Assembly: GCA_900538305.1 (NCBI GenBank)
Contig: UPXY01000006.1
Span: forward strand, 11,440-75,439
DNA: 64,000 nt
From: an uncultured Collinsella sp.
GTDB taxonomy: Bacteria; Actinomycetota; Coriobacteriia; Coriobacteriales; Coriobacteriaceae
Direction of reading: 5' to 3'
Part shown: positions 53,888 to 63,700 of the stretch, piece by piece
How the letters are laid out: every line of letters begins with the position of its first letter
Numbering within the stretch: position 1 is the stretch's first letter
Notes under the pieces: model-generated
Databases searched by the model: none
The model's input: the letters and a program-made list of their open reading frames with translations, nothing else
Told to the model about the DNA's origin: nothing
Program-made: the position numbers and the translations under genes

Positions 53888-54514
53888 CTATGCTGTAAAC
53901 GGCTCGTCCCCGCGACGCGCGCGCAGAAGGCGAGTTTCAGTGATCACCAGGTCTACCGGTATATCGTAGCGCTCTCGCGCACCGAGCGCCGCAAGGTTCT
54001 CAACAACCTGCGCCTCACGGCACAGACCGATCGAGACGCCGGGAAAATCGGCTAGGAACGCATCGTAGTATCCGCCGCCGTATCCCAATCGAAACCCCTG
54101 CATGTCGATGGCGAGCGCGGGCACGATCGCAAGAGCGTTCCCCTGAAGCGCAAGGTCCACCTCCTGAGCGGGGTTTTCGACAGGCTCCAGCATACCGAAC
54201 GCGTGTCGCTTAAGCTCGTCGAACGAATCGAGCGCGTACCAACGCATGCGTCGTGATGCCGGAAGGCAGCGCGGCAGAGCGACCGTCTTTCCCTCCTGCC
54301 AAGCACGCTCGATGATGCCACGCGTCTCGACCTCGGCACCGAACGAGAGATAGGTTGCGACGAGCTGGGCGTCTCTGAATTCTGATAACTCGAATACGCG
54401 CTGGGCGATCGCAGCGTCGATGCTGGCTCGCTCTTCAGAAGAAAGCGCGAGGCGCTTTTGCTTGAACGCAACGCGAAGCGAATCTTTTTGTGGAAGCGCG
54501 CCGAGTAAACGCAC
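53888..54514 (-). CDS. 5-formyltetrahydrofolate cyclo-ligase
   Basis: Converts 5-formyl-THF to 5,10-methenyl-THF using ATP. The product has LRVAFKQKRLALS near the N terminus, ETRGIIERAW and the nucleotide-site LGYGGGYYDAFL. The GTG at 54514 is preferred, since AGGGAAG after the preceding stop lies 8 nt upstream; an ATG at 54550 would overlap the FNT gene by 23 nt. About 208 residues, family size. Confidence 0.9.
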   Translation of the reverse strand: MRLLGALPQKDSLRVAFKQKRLALSSEERASIDAAIAQRVFELSEFRDAQLVATYLSFGAEVETRGIIERAWQEGKTVALPRCLPASRRMRWYALDSFDELKRHAFGMLEPVENPAQEVDLALQGNALAIVPALAIDMQGFRLGYGGGYYDAFLADFPGVSIGLCREAQVVENLAALGARERYDIPVDLVITETRLLRARRGDEPFTA

Positions 54515-54527
54515 GGAACCAGCTTCC

Positions 54528-55340
54528 CTATTGCTTGGACTTGGACGCATACGCCGCCCAATAGGCGATCGCTACCAGTACACCACCTAAGATGTTCCCC
54601 ACCGTGACGCAGATGAGGTTCGTGGCGACGCCGGCGACCGTGATGCCGGCAGCACCCGAAGCTGCCTCCAGCATGAGGCCAAACGGCAAGAAGAACAAGT
54701 TCGCGATGCTGTGCTCGAAGCCGAGCGCCACGAACGCGCAGACCGGCAGCACCGTCGCAGCGAGCTTGTCGCATACGGTCTTACCTGCAAAGCCCATCCA
54801 CACGGCAAGGCACACGAGGATGTTGCAGAGGATTCCTCGCGTGAACGCGACGGCGGGCGCAAGCGACGCCTTCGACACGGCAACGCTGATAGCGGCATCC
54901 CTCACCGCACCAGAGCCCATGTCGCCGAACGCGGCGAGGGCGAGGAGCCCCGCGACGAGGATCGCACCCACCGCGTTGCCCGTGTAGACGATCGCCCAGT
55001 TTCTGAGGATTCCCTTGAGCGGATACCGGCGCGAAAGGCCGCCGGCCACCATGAGACAGTTGCCGGTAAAGAGCTCGGCACCTGCAACGAGCACGAGAAA
55101 GAGTCCCAGGCAAAAAACGAGGCCACCGAGCACCTGACTTACCGCGAAGGGCAGGCTCGAATCGGCTTTCACGATGAGCATGAAGCTGCCTCCGAGCGCG
55201 ATGAAGGCGCCGGCGAGCACGGCGAGCACGAAGAGGCGTGCAGCGGGAGCCGTGGCCTTCGTTACGCCAGCGTCCTCTGCGGCGACTTCCACCTCAGACG
55301 GCGTACGCATGAGCGGATTCGGATAAGCTTCCCGCGCCAT
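54528..55340 (-). CDS. Formate/nitrite transporter (FNT) family channel
   Basis: Pentameric membrane channel for formate, nitrite or related anions. The 270-residue product has six membrane helices and FNT landmarks (AGAELFTGNCLMV; FEHSIANLFFLP). Its place among folC, folE, folD, fchA and fhs suggests formate as substrate. ATG at 55340. Confidence 0.9.
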   Translation of the reverse strand: MAREAYPNPLMRTPSEVEVAAEDAGVTKATAPAARLFVLAVLAGAFIALGGSFMLIVKADSSLPFAVSQVLGGLVFCLGLFLVLVAGAELFTGNCLMVAGGLSRRYPLKGILRNWAIVYTGNAVGAILVAGLLALAAFGDMGSGAVRDAAISVAVSKASLAPAVAFTRGILCNILVCLAVWMGFAGKTVCDKLAATVLPVCAFVALGFEHSIANLFFLPFGLMLEAASGAAGITVAGVATNLICVTVGNILGGVLVAIAYWAAYASKSKQ

Positions 55341-55375
55341 ATCAGTCCTTCCTGAAGGGGTTGGTGGTGGGTTGG

Positions 55376-55942
55376 TTACAAGCCGAGGAGGCGGAGCGCC
55401 TCTTCGCGCGTCTTGATGTCTTTACGGAAGACCCCGCGCACGGCAGAGGTCATGGTGAGGGCGCCGGCCGCTCGCACGCCGCGCATCGTCATGCACATGT
55501 GCTCAGCCTCGAGCACCACGAGCACACCCATGGGATCGAGTTCGGACATCATGGCGTCCGCGATCTGGGACGTGAGCCGTTCCTGCAACTGCAAGCGGCG
55601 CGCATAGCCGTTCACACAGCGAGCAATCTTGGATAGTCCCGTGATGCGCCCTGCGCGTGGAATGTAGGCAACGTGCGCCTTGCCGGTGAAGGGCAGAATA
55701 TGATGCTCGCAAAGCGACGAGAACGGAATATCGCGAACGATGACCATGTCCTCGCTCTCGGTCTCGTGGAACTGCTTGCGCAGGTGGTGCTCAGGTTCGT
55801 CATCATAGCCGCCCAGGATTTCCTCAGCCGCGCGCGCGACACGATCAGGCGTCTCGACGAGGCCGGGACGGTCGGGGTCTTCGCCCACCGCGATGAGGAA
55901 CTCACGGATGGCGCGTTCAGCGCGCTCCTTATCGATGGCCAT
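55376..55942 (-). CDS. folE: GTP cyclohydrolase I
   Basis: First step of folate pterin synthesis. The 188-residue product has the zinc and active-site motif SSLCEHHILPF, LSKIARCVNGYARRLQ and HMCMTMRGVR. ATG at 55942 has GAGAGGGG 5 nt upstream, better than a GTG at 55957. Confidence 0.95.
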   Translation of the reverse strand: MAIDKERAERAIREFLIAVGEDPDRPGLVETPDRVARAAEEILGGYDDEPEHHLRKQFHETESEDMVIVRDIPFSSLCEHHILPFTGKAHVAYIPRAGRITGLSKIARCVNGYARRLQLQERLTSQIADAMMSELDPMGVLVVLEAEHMCMTMRGVRAAGALTMTSAVRGVFRKDIKTREEALRLLGL

Positions 55943-55962
55943 CTTTGCCCCTCTCACTGGGA

Positions 55963-55992
55963 TGACTCATTTGGGACAGTCTGAATGAGTCA
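55963..55992 (+). repeat. REP-like palindrome, copy 1
   Basis: TGACTCATTTGGGACAGTCT then GAATGAGTCA, an imperfect ~30-nt palindrome with the GGGACAGT core. A second copy lies inverted at 56037-56069. Confidence 0.75.
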
Positions 55993-56036
55993 ACCATTGT
56001 AACGCTCTTGCTCCCACCGCATACATCAAACGGTAT

Positions 56037-56069
56037 ATGGCTCATTCAATCCAGTCCCACATGAGCCAT
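56037..56069 (-). repeat. REP-like palindrome, copy 2 (inverted), overlapping the folD end
   Basis: Minus strand: ATGGCTCATGTGGGACTGG then ATTGAATGAGCCAT. It resembles copy 1 (GATGACTCATTTGGGAC...TGAATGAGTCA) in the opposite direction. It covers the folD stop and may serve as terminator. Confidence 0.7.
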
Positions 56070-56915
56070 CTTGCACTCGGCAGCCTCTACGACGTGCTTC
56101 ATAAGAATCGCGGTCGTGACGGCACCCACGCCGCCGGGAACGGGGGTGATCGCGCCGACGATGGGTTCGACGGCATCAAAATCGACGTCGCCCACGAGCT
56201 TGCCCGCCGCGTCGTCCCAGTTGATACCCACATCGACAATCGCTTGCCCGGGTGTCACGCAATCTGCTCCGATAGCCTTCGCATGGCCGGCTGCCACAAC
56301 AAGGATTTCCGCTGCACGGCACGAAGCGGCAAGATCGAGCGTGCGCGTATGGCACATGGTGACGGTGGCGTTTCTCGCCTGGAGTAGCATGGCAACCGGT
56401 TTGCCGATCACCAGCGAGCGCCCCACAACCGTAACGTTCGCGCCGGTAAGCTCGATACCCGAGCGAACAAGCACCTCGATGACCGCTTCTGCTGTGCAGG
56501 GCGGAAACCCCACAGGCTGGTTAGCGAACACGCCGAAAAGCGAGCCGGGAGTAATTCCATCCACATCCTTGGACGCATCGAGCACAGCACAAGCAGCGGC
56601 TTCGTCAAGCGTAGGTGGAAGCGGGCGGAACATGAGGCAGCCATGGATAGCGGTGTCCTCGTTCACCTCGTCAATAACGGCGAGCAACGCTTCTTGCGAG
56701 CAGCCCTCGGGTAAGACGAAGCGTTTGACCGCAACGCCGACCTTCTCCGCACGCTTGCAGGCGCCACGCTCATAGGAAAGGTCATCCGGCCGCTCCCCAA
56801 CGCGCACGATGGCAAGTGTGGGCACGACGCCGCGCGCATGAAGCGCCTTAACGCGAGCCGCAAGCTCTTCGGAGAGCGCAGCAGCGATGGGCGCGCCGCG
56901 CAGGATCTGTGCCAT
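56046..56915 (-). CDS. folD: Methylene-THF dehydrogenase FolD, cyclohydrolase residues substituted
   Basis: NADP-dependent 5,10-methylene-THF dehydrogenase. The 289-residue product keeps DVDGI, VVGRSLVIGKPVA and ITPVPGGVG. At the active site the usual YxxxK reads SYERGA, so the catalytic Lys (E. coli K54) is Ala52; the usual VQLPLP reads MFRPLP, so Gln98 of E. coli is Phe96. These two residues are needed for cyclohydrolase activity, so the enzyme is probably a dehydrogenase only. GGGAGGGAG precedes the ATG at 56915. fchA lies 2 nt upstream. Confidence 0.93.
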   Translation of the reverse strand: MAQILRGAPIAAALSEELAARVKALHARGVVPTLAIVRVGERPDDLSYERGACKRAEKVGVAVKRFVLPEGCSQEALLAVIDEVNEDTAIHGCLMFRPLPPTLDEAAACAVLDASKDVDGITPGSLFGVFANQPVGFPPCTAEAVIEVLVRSGIELTGANVTVVGRSLVIGKPVAMLLQARNATVTMCHTRTLDLAASCRAAEILVVAAGHAKAIGADCVTPGQAIVDVGINWDDAAGKLVGDVDFDAVEPIVGAITPVPGGVGAVTTAILMKHVVEAAECKMAHVGLD

Positions 56916-56917
56916 AG

Positions 56918-57568
56918 CTACTCCCTCCCGCGCAAGCGATCGGAAACGGAGCGAACGATGGCCTGGGCGCGCGGAAGGCAATCTTCGAGCATGCGATCGG
57001 CTTTGCGGTCGAGTTCATCCGCCAGCGGATCGCCTTTGAGCTCGACGGTGTTCACGAGCACCGTAAGACGCGCGGCCTCGAGCGCAGAGGCGCAAAGCGA
57101 TGCGCCGCACCCCACATCCGATACCATAAACGCACTCCCCTTGCGCTCCATCTCCTCGAGCACCCGAATTGCACGCGCAGCCTCTTCCATGATGCGGAAC
57201 GGAACACGGCAGGCGCCTCGCGTGGCCTCTGCGATGGCGTCTTTGCGGGAAGGGTCGTCCTTGGGAATCTTATATGCGCGGGCAAGCGGCGCGAACGACG
57301 TCGCATCCTCCTCGACGAGCTCGAGAAGGTTTTCGCGAATATCCTCTGCCTCATCGAGCATGCGCAGGACGTCATCCTCGACATCGGCATATGCCTTCTT
57401 GCCAACCGTGAACTGCCCTGCCATGGAGCAGAGCGCGATACCGAGCGCACCCGCGAGCGCCGCCGCTCCCCCGCCACCGGGAACGGATTTCTTCGCGGCC
57501 AGCTCTTTGGCGAACGCGCTGCATGAAAGATCTGTGAGCAACGCTCCAGCCTGTATCTCCTTGGTCAT
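56918..57568 (-). CDS. fchA: Methenyl-THF cyclohydrolase (FchA, cyclodeaminase/cyclohydrolase family)
   Basis: Interconverts methenyl- and 10-formyl-THF. The 216-residue product has VPGGGGAAALAGALG, the family's Gly-rich substrate loop, and GSAFMVSDVGCGAS. ATG at 57568 (MTKEIQAG) chosen; starts at 57598 and 57607 are possible. Family members also include serine/formimino-THF cyclodeaminases, but position between fhs and folD favours cyclohydrolase. Confidence 0.88.
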   Translation of the reverse strand: MTKEIQAGALLTDLSCSAFAKELAAKKSVPGGGGAAALAGALGIALCSMAGQFTVGKKAYADVEDDVLRMLDEAEDIRENLLELVEEDATSFAPLARAYKIPKDDPSRKDAIAEATRGACRVPFRIMEEAARAIRVLEEMERKGSAFMVSDVGCGASLCASALEAARLTVLVNTVELKGDPLADELDRKADRMLEDCLPRAQAIVRSVSDRLRGRE

Positions 57569-57752
57569 AGACCGTCCAATTCCATTTGAAGCCACCATAA
57601 CAAGCAAGGCAGCCGATCAGGAGCACCCTACAACAGCGTGCCCCATACATCCTTATATAGCCCCCCCACCGAGCCTGGCGAAGGTATCTCAACCCGAGAT
57701 GATCTCGGAGCTCGACAGGGTGAAAACGATACCGTTCAAGCACGTCATCTCA

Positions 57753-57828
57753 GGCGGCGCCGACTCTTCCCGCGGGGCGATTTCGCAGCGAAGCGAGGAC
57801 AAGCCCCGCGGAAAGAGCCGGCGTCGCC
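57753..57828. repeat. Long imperfect inverted repeat between fhs and fchA
   Basis: Left arm 57753-57778 and right arm 57803-57828 pair over 26 nt with three mismatches (GGCGGCGCCGACTCTT against AAGAGCCGGCGTCGCC, and CCGCGGGGC/GCCCCGCGG). No T-tract. It lies in a 275-nt gap that has no gene. Confidence 0.65.
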
Positions 57829-57843
57829 GACAGGTCGAAGTGA

Positions 57844-59517
57844 CTAGAACAGCCCCGTGATCACGCCGTTCTCGTCCACGTCGATCTTCTCCGCAGCGGG
57901 TACCTTCGGCAGGCCCGGCATCGTCATGATGTCGCCCGTGAGCGCCACCACGAAGCCCGCACCGGCGGAAACCTTAAGGTTGCGCACCGTGATGCGGAAA
58001 TTCTCGGGAGCACCGAGCTTCGTCTGGTCATCGGTGAAGGAGTACTGGGTCTTCGCCACGCAGACAGGTAGGTTACCGAAGCCATTCTCCTTGAGCTGGC
58101 CGAGCTGACGCTTTGCAAGCGGGGTGTAATCCACACCGTCGGCATGGTAGACCTTGGTTGCGATGGCCTCGAGCGCCTCGTCGATGGGTGAACCGGTCTC
58201 ATACGAGAAGTGGAACTCATGCGGCTCCTCGCACAGGCGCATGACCTCTTGCGCGAGCGCTTCGCCGCCTTCGCCACCCTTTGCCCAGACCTCGGAGAGC
58301 GCAACGTTCACGCCAAGCTCACGGCACTTCTGCTCGACAAGCGCAAGCTCGGCAGGCGTGTCCGTGGGGAATGCGTTGATAGCGACGACGCACGGCAGGC
58401 CGTAGACGTCCTTGATGTTCGACACGTGGCGGAGCAGGTTCGGGAGACCGGCCTCGAGCGCCTCGAGGTTCTCGTTCGTGAGCTCCGCCTTCGGCACGCC
58501 GCCGTTGTACTTCAAAGCGCGCACCGTTGCCACGACGACCACGGCATCCGGGTCGAGATCGGCGTAACGACACTTGATGTCGAGGAACTTCTCCGCACCC
58601 AGGTCTGCACCGAAGCCGGCCTCGGTCACGACGTACTCGCCGAGCTTGAGCGCGCACTCCGTGGCCTGCACGGAGTTGCAGCCGTGCGCGATGTTCGCGA
58701 AGGGGCCGCCGTGAACGAAGGCGGGTGTGTGCTCGAGCGTCTGCACGAGGTTCGGCTTGATGGCATCCTTGAGGAGCGCCGCCATGGCGCCTTCAGCCTT
58801 GAGGTCGGAGGCGGTGACGGGCTTGCCGGCGTAGGTATAGGCAACGACCATGCTACCCAGGCGCCGCTTGAGATCCATAAGGTCGCCCGCCAGGCAGAAC
58901 GCAGCCATCACCTCGGAGGCCACGGTGATGTCGAAGCCATCCTCACGCGGAACGCCCTGAGCCTTGCCGCCCAAGCCATCGACGATATGGCGGAGCTGAC
59001 GATCGTTCATATCTACGGCACGCTTCCACACGATCTGCTTGGGATCGATACCAAGGGCGTTACCCTGCTGGATATGGTTGTCGAGCATGGCGGCGAGGAG
59101 GTTGTTCGCGGCGCCGATGGCATGGAAGTCACCCGTGAAGTGCAAGTTGATATCCTCCATGGGAACGACCTGCGCATAGCCGCCGCCCGCAGCGCCGCCC
59201 TTCACGCCGAAGACCGGCCCCAACGACGGCTCGCGGAGCGCAAGCACGGCCTTCTTTCCCAAACGCGAGAGCGCATCGGCGAGGCCGACGGACGTGGTGG
59301 TCTTGCCCTCGCCTGCAGGCGTGGGATTGATGGCGGTCACGAGGACGAGCTTGGCCTTGCGCGGCATATCGCGCAGCGCATGGATATCGACCTTCGCCTT
59401 GTACTTGCCGTAGTAATCGAGCTGATCTTCAGAAAGACCGACCTTCTCGGCAATCTTGGAGATATGCCACATCTCCGCTTCTTGCGCGATCTCGATATCC
59501 GTCTTGTACTCTGCCAT
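57844..59517 (-). CDS. fhs: Formate-tetrahydrofolate ligase
   Basis: Makes 10-formyl-THF from formate, ATP and THF. The 557-residue product has the P-loop TPAGEGKTTTSVGLADAL and the family motif EPSLGPVFGVKGGAAGGGYAQ in pieces such as SLGPVFGVKGGAAGGG. ATG at 59517 behind GAGGGGAG. With fchA, folD and the FNT channel it forms a formate-to-methylene-THF route. Confidence 0.96.
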   Translation of the reverse strand: MAEYKTDIEIAQEAEMWHISKIAEKVGLSEDQLDYYGKYKAKVDIHALRDMPRKAKLVLVTAINPTPAGEGKTTTSVGLADALSRLGKKAVLALREPSLGPVFGVKGGAAGGGYAQVVPMEDINLHFTGDFHAIGAANNLLAAMLDNHIQQGNALGIDPKQIVWKRAVDMNDRQLRHIVDGLGGKAQGVPREDGFDITVASEVMAAFCLAGDLMDLKRRLGSMVVAYTYAGKPVTASDLKAEGAMAALLKDAIKPNLVQTLEHTPAFVHGGPFANIAHGCNSVQATECALKLGEYVVTEAGFGADLGAEKFLDIKCRYADLDPDAVVVVATVRALKYNGGVPKAELTNENLEALEAGLPNLLRHVSNIKDVYGLPCVVAINAFPTDTPAELALVEQKCRELGVNVALSEVWAKGGEGGEALAQEVMRLCEEPHEFHFSYETGSPIDEALEAIATKVYHADGVDYTPLAKRQLGQLKENGFGNLPVCVAKTQYSFTDDQTKLGAPENFRITVRNLKVSAGAGFVVALTGDIMTMPGLPKVPAAEKIDVDENGVITGLF

Positions 59518-59903
59518 GTTCGCTCCCCTCGTTGAATGGCACTACCTGTCTATCGTAGCGTGCTTCATCGCTACCGCGCTCGCGGCATCCGTAAATAGCC
59601 GATTATTCACAGCGGGTGGATGACGCGTCGCTGCAAGCCCAGCGAATTCGGGGGCACTGCGTGGCGGGCAGCCGCTTCTCATCGGGGTCGTGTTTTGGGG
59701 CGCACGTTGGAGACGGGGGTTATCGTGCCGAAATCAATACGAGAATCTTCATCCCCGAAGTAGTCCTATCGCGTTGATTCACCTAAAGGTTGAACAACGA
59801 CGTTATTCATACCAACGCCCAGCTTTACCACAGCATATAGATATTATAAAGGGCTGCGTAATTGGCTGGGCAATCCACGGGATACAAGATTCAAGGAGCA
59901 TAG
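59518..59903. other. Divergent intergenic region, fhs / lipoprotein gene
   Basis: 386 nt. On the plus strand TTTACC and TATAAA (about 59824-59850, 15-nt spacer) may be the lipoprotein operon promoter. GCCCAGC and GCTGGGC (about 59817 and 59866) can form a stem around it. For fhs, a TACGAT on the minus strand near 59555 is the only -10-like site. No gene seen. Confidence 0.35.
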
Positions 59904-60758
59904 ATGAACCTATCTAGGAGGTCGTTCGCGGCGCTTGCGCTCACCGCCGGGCTTGCACCCATCGGTTCCGCACTCAGCGGATGCACGGGAGGAGCACCCA
60001 AGGAATCGGGCAGCAACGGCACGACATCCTCGCCAGCGGGCGCACTTCGCGCCGGCGTGCGCGCGGATGTCGTGGGGTTCGGATACCTCAACGAGAAAAC
60101 CGACAAGTACTACGGGCTCGAAATCGATATCGTGCACGAGCTCGCTGAGCGCATGGGTGAGACCGACGTGGCGTTCATCACCGTTACCCCAGACGACCGC
60201 AAGGAGATGCTGCTCGAGGGTGACATCGACCTCATCTGTGCCTGCTACTCCATCGCCGACTCGCGTTTGGAGAATTTCGACTTCTCGCCTGCCTACTATA
60301 CCGACCAGGTCATTGCGGTCGTTCAGAACTCTTCGATGATCACCGCCATCGAGGACATGCGCGGACGGACGTTCGGGACGATGTCCGGGTCGAACGCGGC
60401 GCCGCTCCTGAGTACGAAGCTCTACGAGATCGGCATGAGCGACGGCGAGGTCGTCTCGGCAAACGACGACAACTCCGACGTGACGTTCAAGACCTGGCAC
60501 CTGCTCCAGTTCCCGAGCTACCGCGAGCTCTCGGACGCTCTCGAGGTGGGCACCGTCGACGCCATGGTACTCGACGGCGCGATCGCGAAGACGTACCTGA
60601 ACGACAAGCGGTCCATCATCGAGGGGTTCGATGTCGCCGAGCAATCGTACGGCATCGCCACCCAGAAGGGCTCGGAGCTTTCGGCGTCCGTCGCACAGGT
60701 CGTTCAGGACATGCTCGATGATGGCACCATCGACGCACTCGTCGACAAGTGGGATTAG
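59904..60758 (+). CDS. Solute-binding lipoprotein (ABC amino-acid SBP family)
   Basis: 284 residues. The N terminus LSRRSFAALALTAG resembles a Tat signal and ends in lipobox LSGC with Cys27. The mature part is a type-II periplasmic-binding fold like amino-acid SBPs: GFGYLNEKTDKYYGLEIDIV, FSPAYYTDQVIAVV, GRTFGTMSGSNAA and ALEVGTVDAMVLD. No permease or ATPase is nearby; the next gene starts 9 nt later and encodes a sensor-channel protein. So it may present a ligand to that protein. GGAG lies 5 nt before the ATG. Confidence 0.88.
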   Translation: MNLSRRSFAALALTAGLAPIGSALSGCTGGAPKESGSNGTTSSPAGALRAGVRADVVGFGYLNEKTDKYYGLEIDIVHELAERMGETDVAFITVTPDDRKEMLLEGDIDLICACYSIADSRLENFDFSPAYYTDQVIAVVQNSSMITAIEDMRGRTFGTMSGSNAAPLLSTKLYEIGMSDGEVVSANDDNSDVTFKTWHLLQFPSYRELSDALEVGTVDAMVLDGAIAKTYLNDKRSIIEGFDVAEQSYGIATQKGSELSASVAQVVQDMLDDGTIDALVDKWD

Positions 60759-60767
60759 GTGAATACC

Positions 60768-63700
60768 ATGCAGATGTCGCATACGCTAAAACGCAAGATC
60801 ACACTGCTCGTCGCTGTCGTTGCCGTCAGCATGGTCGTCATGGGCGTCCTTTTGTCCAAGATGCAGGAGAGTCTTTCCATCGACAGCTATACCGCCGAGA
60901 TGAACGAAGAGGCCGAGCAGCTCATCACCGTCCTCGAAGATGCCGAGGTGGAGAACGCCCAGAACAAAGAGACCTTCGACGCCATCTATCAGTCGAAGGC
61001 GCAGACTGTCTCGTTCATGGCCAACAACGATACCGGATTCAAGGCAACAAACGCTAAGATGCGGGAATACCAGCAGTTGCTCGACGTCGATAACATCATG
61101 GTCGTGAAAGCCGATGGCGAGATCGTTGCGAAGGCGGCCGATACGCGCGCCGACTTCTCCTATGCGCGCTTCAACTACCTGCGCGAGTGCCTCTCAACCG
61201 GTGAGCCTTCCCGCGCCGTCGAAATCGAGCTTCCTGAAGAGGACTGGCTCATGCGCTACTACGCGGCGCGCATCGATGCCGATACCATGATCGTGATCGA
61301 GCAGAGCCCCGCCGAGCTTCGCGAGCTCGTGGAGACAACCGGTTCCACCGCAAGCGTGCTGAAGAACATTTCCATAGGGCAGAGCGGCTATGTGTTCGCG
61401 CTCTCCGCTCAAACGTATGTGATCGAGTACCATCCGAACGAAGCGTTGATAGGCGCTGACGCCCTCGACTCGGGCATCGACGTCAACGACCTTGAAGACG
61501 GCACCATCACCTGGATGACGCTCGACGGGCAGGAGCTGTACTGCCGCGTGAGCCTCATCGGTGACACGTACTACATCTGCGCTATTCCCGGCTCCGATAT
61601 GGCGGCGGCGCGCAATGTCACCGTCGCGGTCATCCTCTTCGTGTTCTTCGTCGTCATGGCTTCCGTAGCGCTCTACGGCATCTTTGTCCTGCGTGACGAA
61701 GAGCGCTATGGACGCGCGCGCAAGGCGCAGATAGGCGCCGAGAGGATACAGATGAACGGCGCGGTCGCGAAGCGCTCCGCCATCCTTGCGCTCGTTGGCC
61801 TTATCGCGATCGTCGTCGTATCGTTCTACATGCAGACGCTCTTCGCGCTCTCATCGCAATCGGTAACGAACAAGGAGCGCGCGTCGCAAATCGCTGAAAC
61901 TATCTCGATAACGAACGATCGAGCAAATGACCTCTCCGCACAGTACAACGAGCGCTACCTTACGAAGGCGCGCATCGCGACATACATCATCGAACAGAAC
62001 CCCGACCTTGCCACCAAGGAGAAGATGCAGGAGCTCGCCGACGCGCTGCAGGTCGCAAACGTCTACCGCTTCGACCTGAACGGCGACATGGTGGCTTCGA
62101 ATGCCCCCTACGAGCATTTCTCCCTTTCCGATGATCCCGAGGATCAGTCCTATGCGTTCCACTGCCTCCTCCAGGGCGTTGATGAGTACATCCAGGAGCC
62201 GATGCCCGACGATACGACCGGCGAACTTCGCCAGTACATCGGCATCGCAACCTATGATGACCATGGCTTTGTGGACGGCTTCGTGCAGATCGGCATCCGC
62301 GCGAGCCGCCTCGAAACCCTGCTCGAGAGCGTGCAAATCGACCGCGTGCTCGATGGCATCAAAATCGGAGCCAGCGGATTCGCCTTCGCGGTGAACAAAG
62401 ACGACGGAACGATTGCGTACTATCCCGATGGGCTAGTCCAAGGCAAAGACGCGTCGAAGGTCGGCCTCACCGAGGCGCAGCTACGTGGCGGCTATGACGA
62501 CTATCTCACCATCAACGGTGAGACCTACTACGCCTCTTCTGTCGAGACAGACGATTACTTCGTCTACGTCGTCGATTCCGAAGGCGAGCTTATGAGCCAG
62601 CGCATACCGCTCACCATCGCTACTGGCTCTATCGCCTTGGTGTGCATGGTGCTCGCATTCTGCATCGTTTCTGTCGAGCATGTCGCCTCTTCAGCGAACG
62701 CTTCGCTAAACGTCGAGCCTGAAGAGCGCACCTTCGATATCGAGACGCCTTCTGGTCGCAGAGCGCGTACCGAGTCTGCGGCGAGCCGCTGGCTCAACCG
62801 CTCCTTCAACTGGAAGGAGATGTCACCCGAGCAGAAGCTCGCGTTCGTCCTGCGCATCTTCTCCGGCATCGCGGTGGTCGCGGTATTCTTCTCCGTGCTG
62901 TTCCGCGACCAGATTTTCGGTAGCGGTTCCGTCTTCGGCTATATCTTGGGTGGCGGCTGGGAACGCGGGCTCAATATCTTCGCCATCACGGCGAGCATCA
63001 TGACGGCCTGCGTGATCTTCACGCTCTCCTGGTTCATCCAGCGCTTGCTGCACCTGCTCTCCACGGTGCTCTCTGCCCGCGGCGAAACGGTCTGCCGCCT
63101 GCTCGTGAGTCTCACGAAATACGGTGCGATCCTCGGTACGTTGTATTGGTGCCTCGCAACCGTGGGCGTGGACACCGCGACGCTCCTTGCGAGCGCTGGC
63201 ATCCTTACCCTCGCGATCAGCTTCGGCGCGAAGGACCTCGTGACCGACTTGCTATGCGGCCTCTTTATCATCTTCGAGGGCGAGTTCCGCGTGGGCGACT
63301 CCATCTCGGTGGGCGCGAATACCGGTACCGTCATGGAAATCGGTATCCGCACGACGAAGATCAACGACGGCAGCGATAACGTAATCGTGCTGCGCAACAG
63401 CGCCATCTCGAATGTTATCAACCGCACGAAGCTCCATTCGTTCGCGATAGTCGATGTGAACATCACCGTAGGCGAAGATCTGCCTTATATCGAGAACCTG
63501 TTCGAACGCGAGCTGCCGAATATCGCCGCGCGCCAGCCCATGATCATCGACGGGCCGTTCTACCGCGGCGTGGTGACGCTCACCAGCAGCGAGATGACGC
63601 TCAGGGTCATGGCGCGCTGCAGCGAGAAGAACCGCTCCGCTCTCGAGCGCAATCTCAAGCGCGAGATGCGTCTGACGCTCACACGGTACAACATCGCGCC

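Noticed and set aside
55943..56045. THF riboswitch before folE
   Set aside because: No match to the known THF aptamer core; the gap is taken up by the REP-like palindromes.
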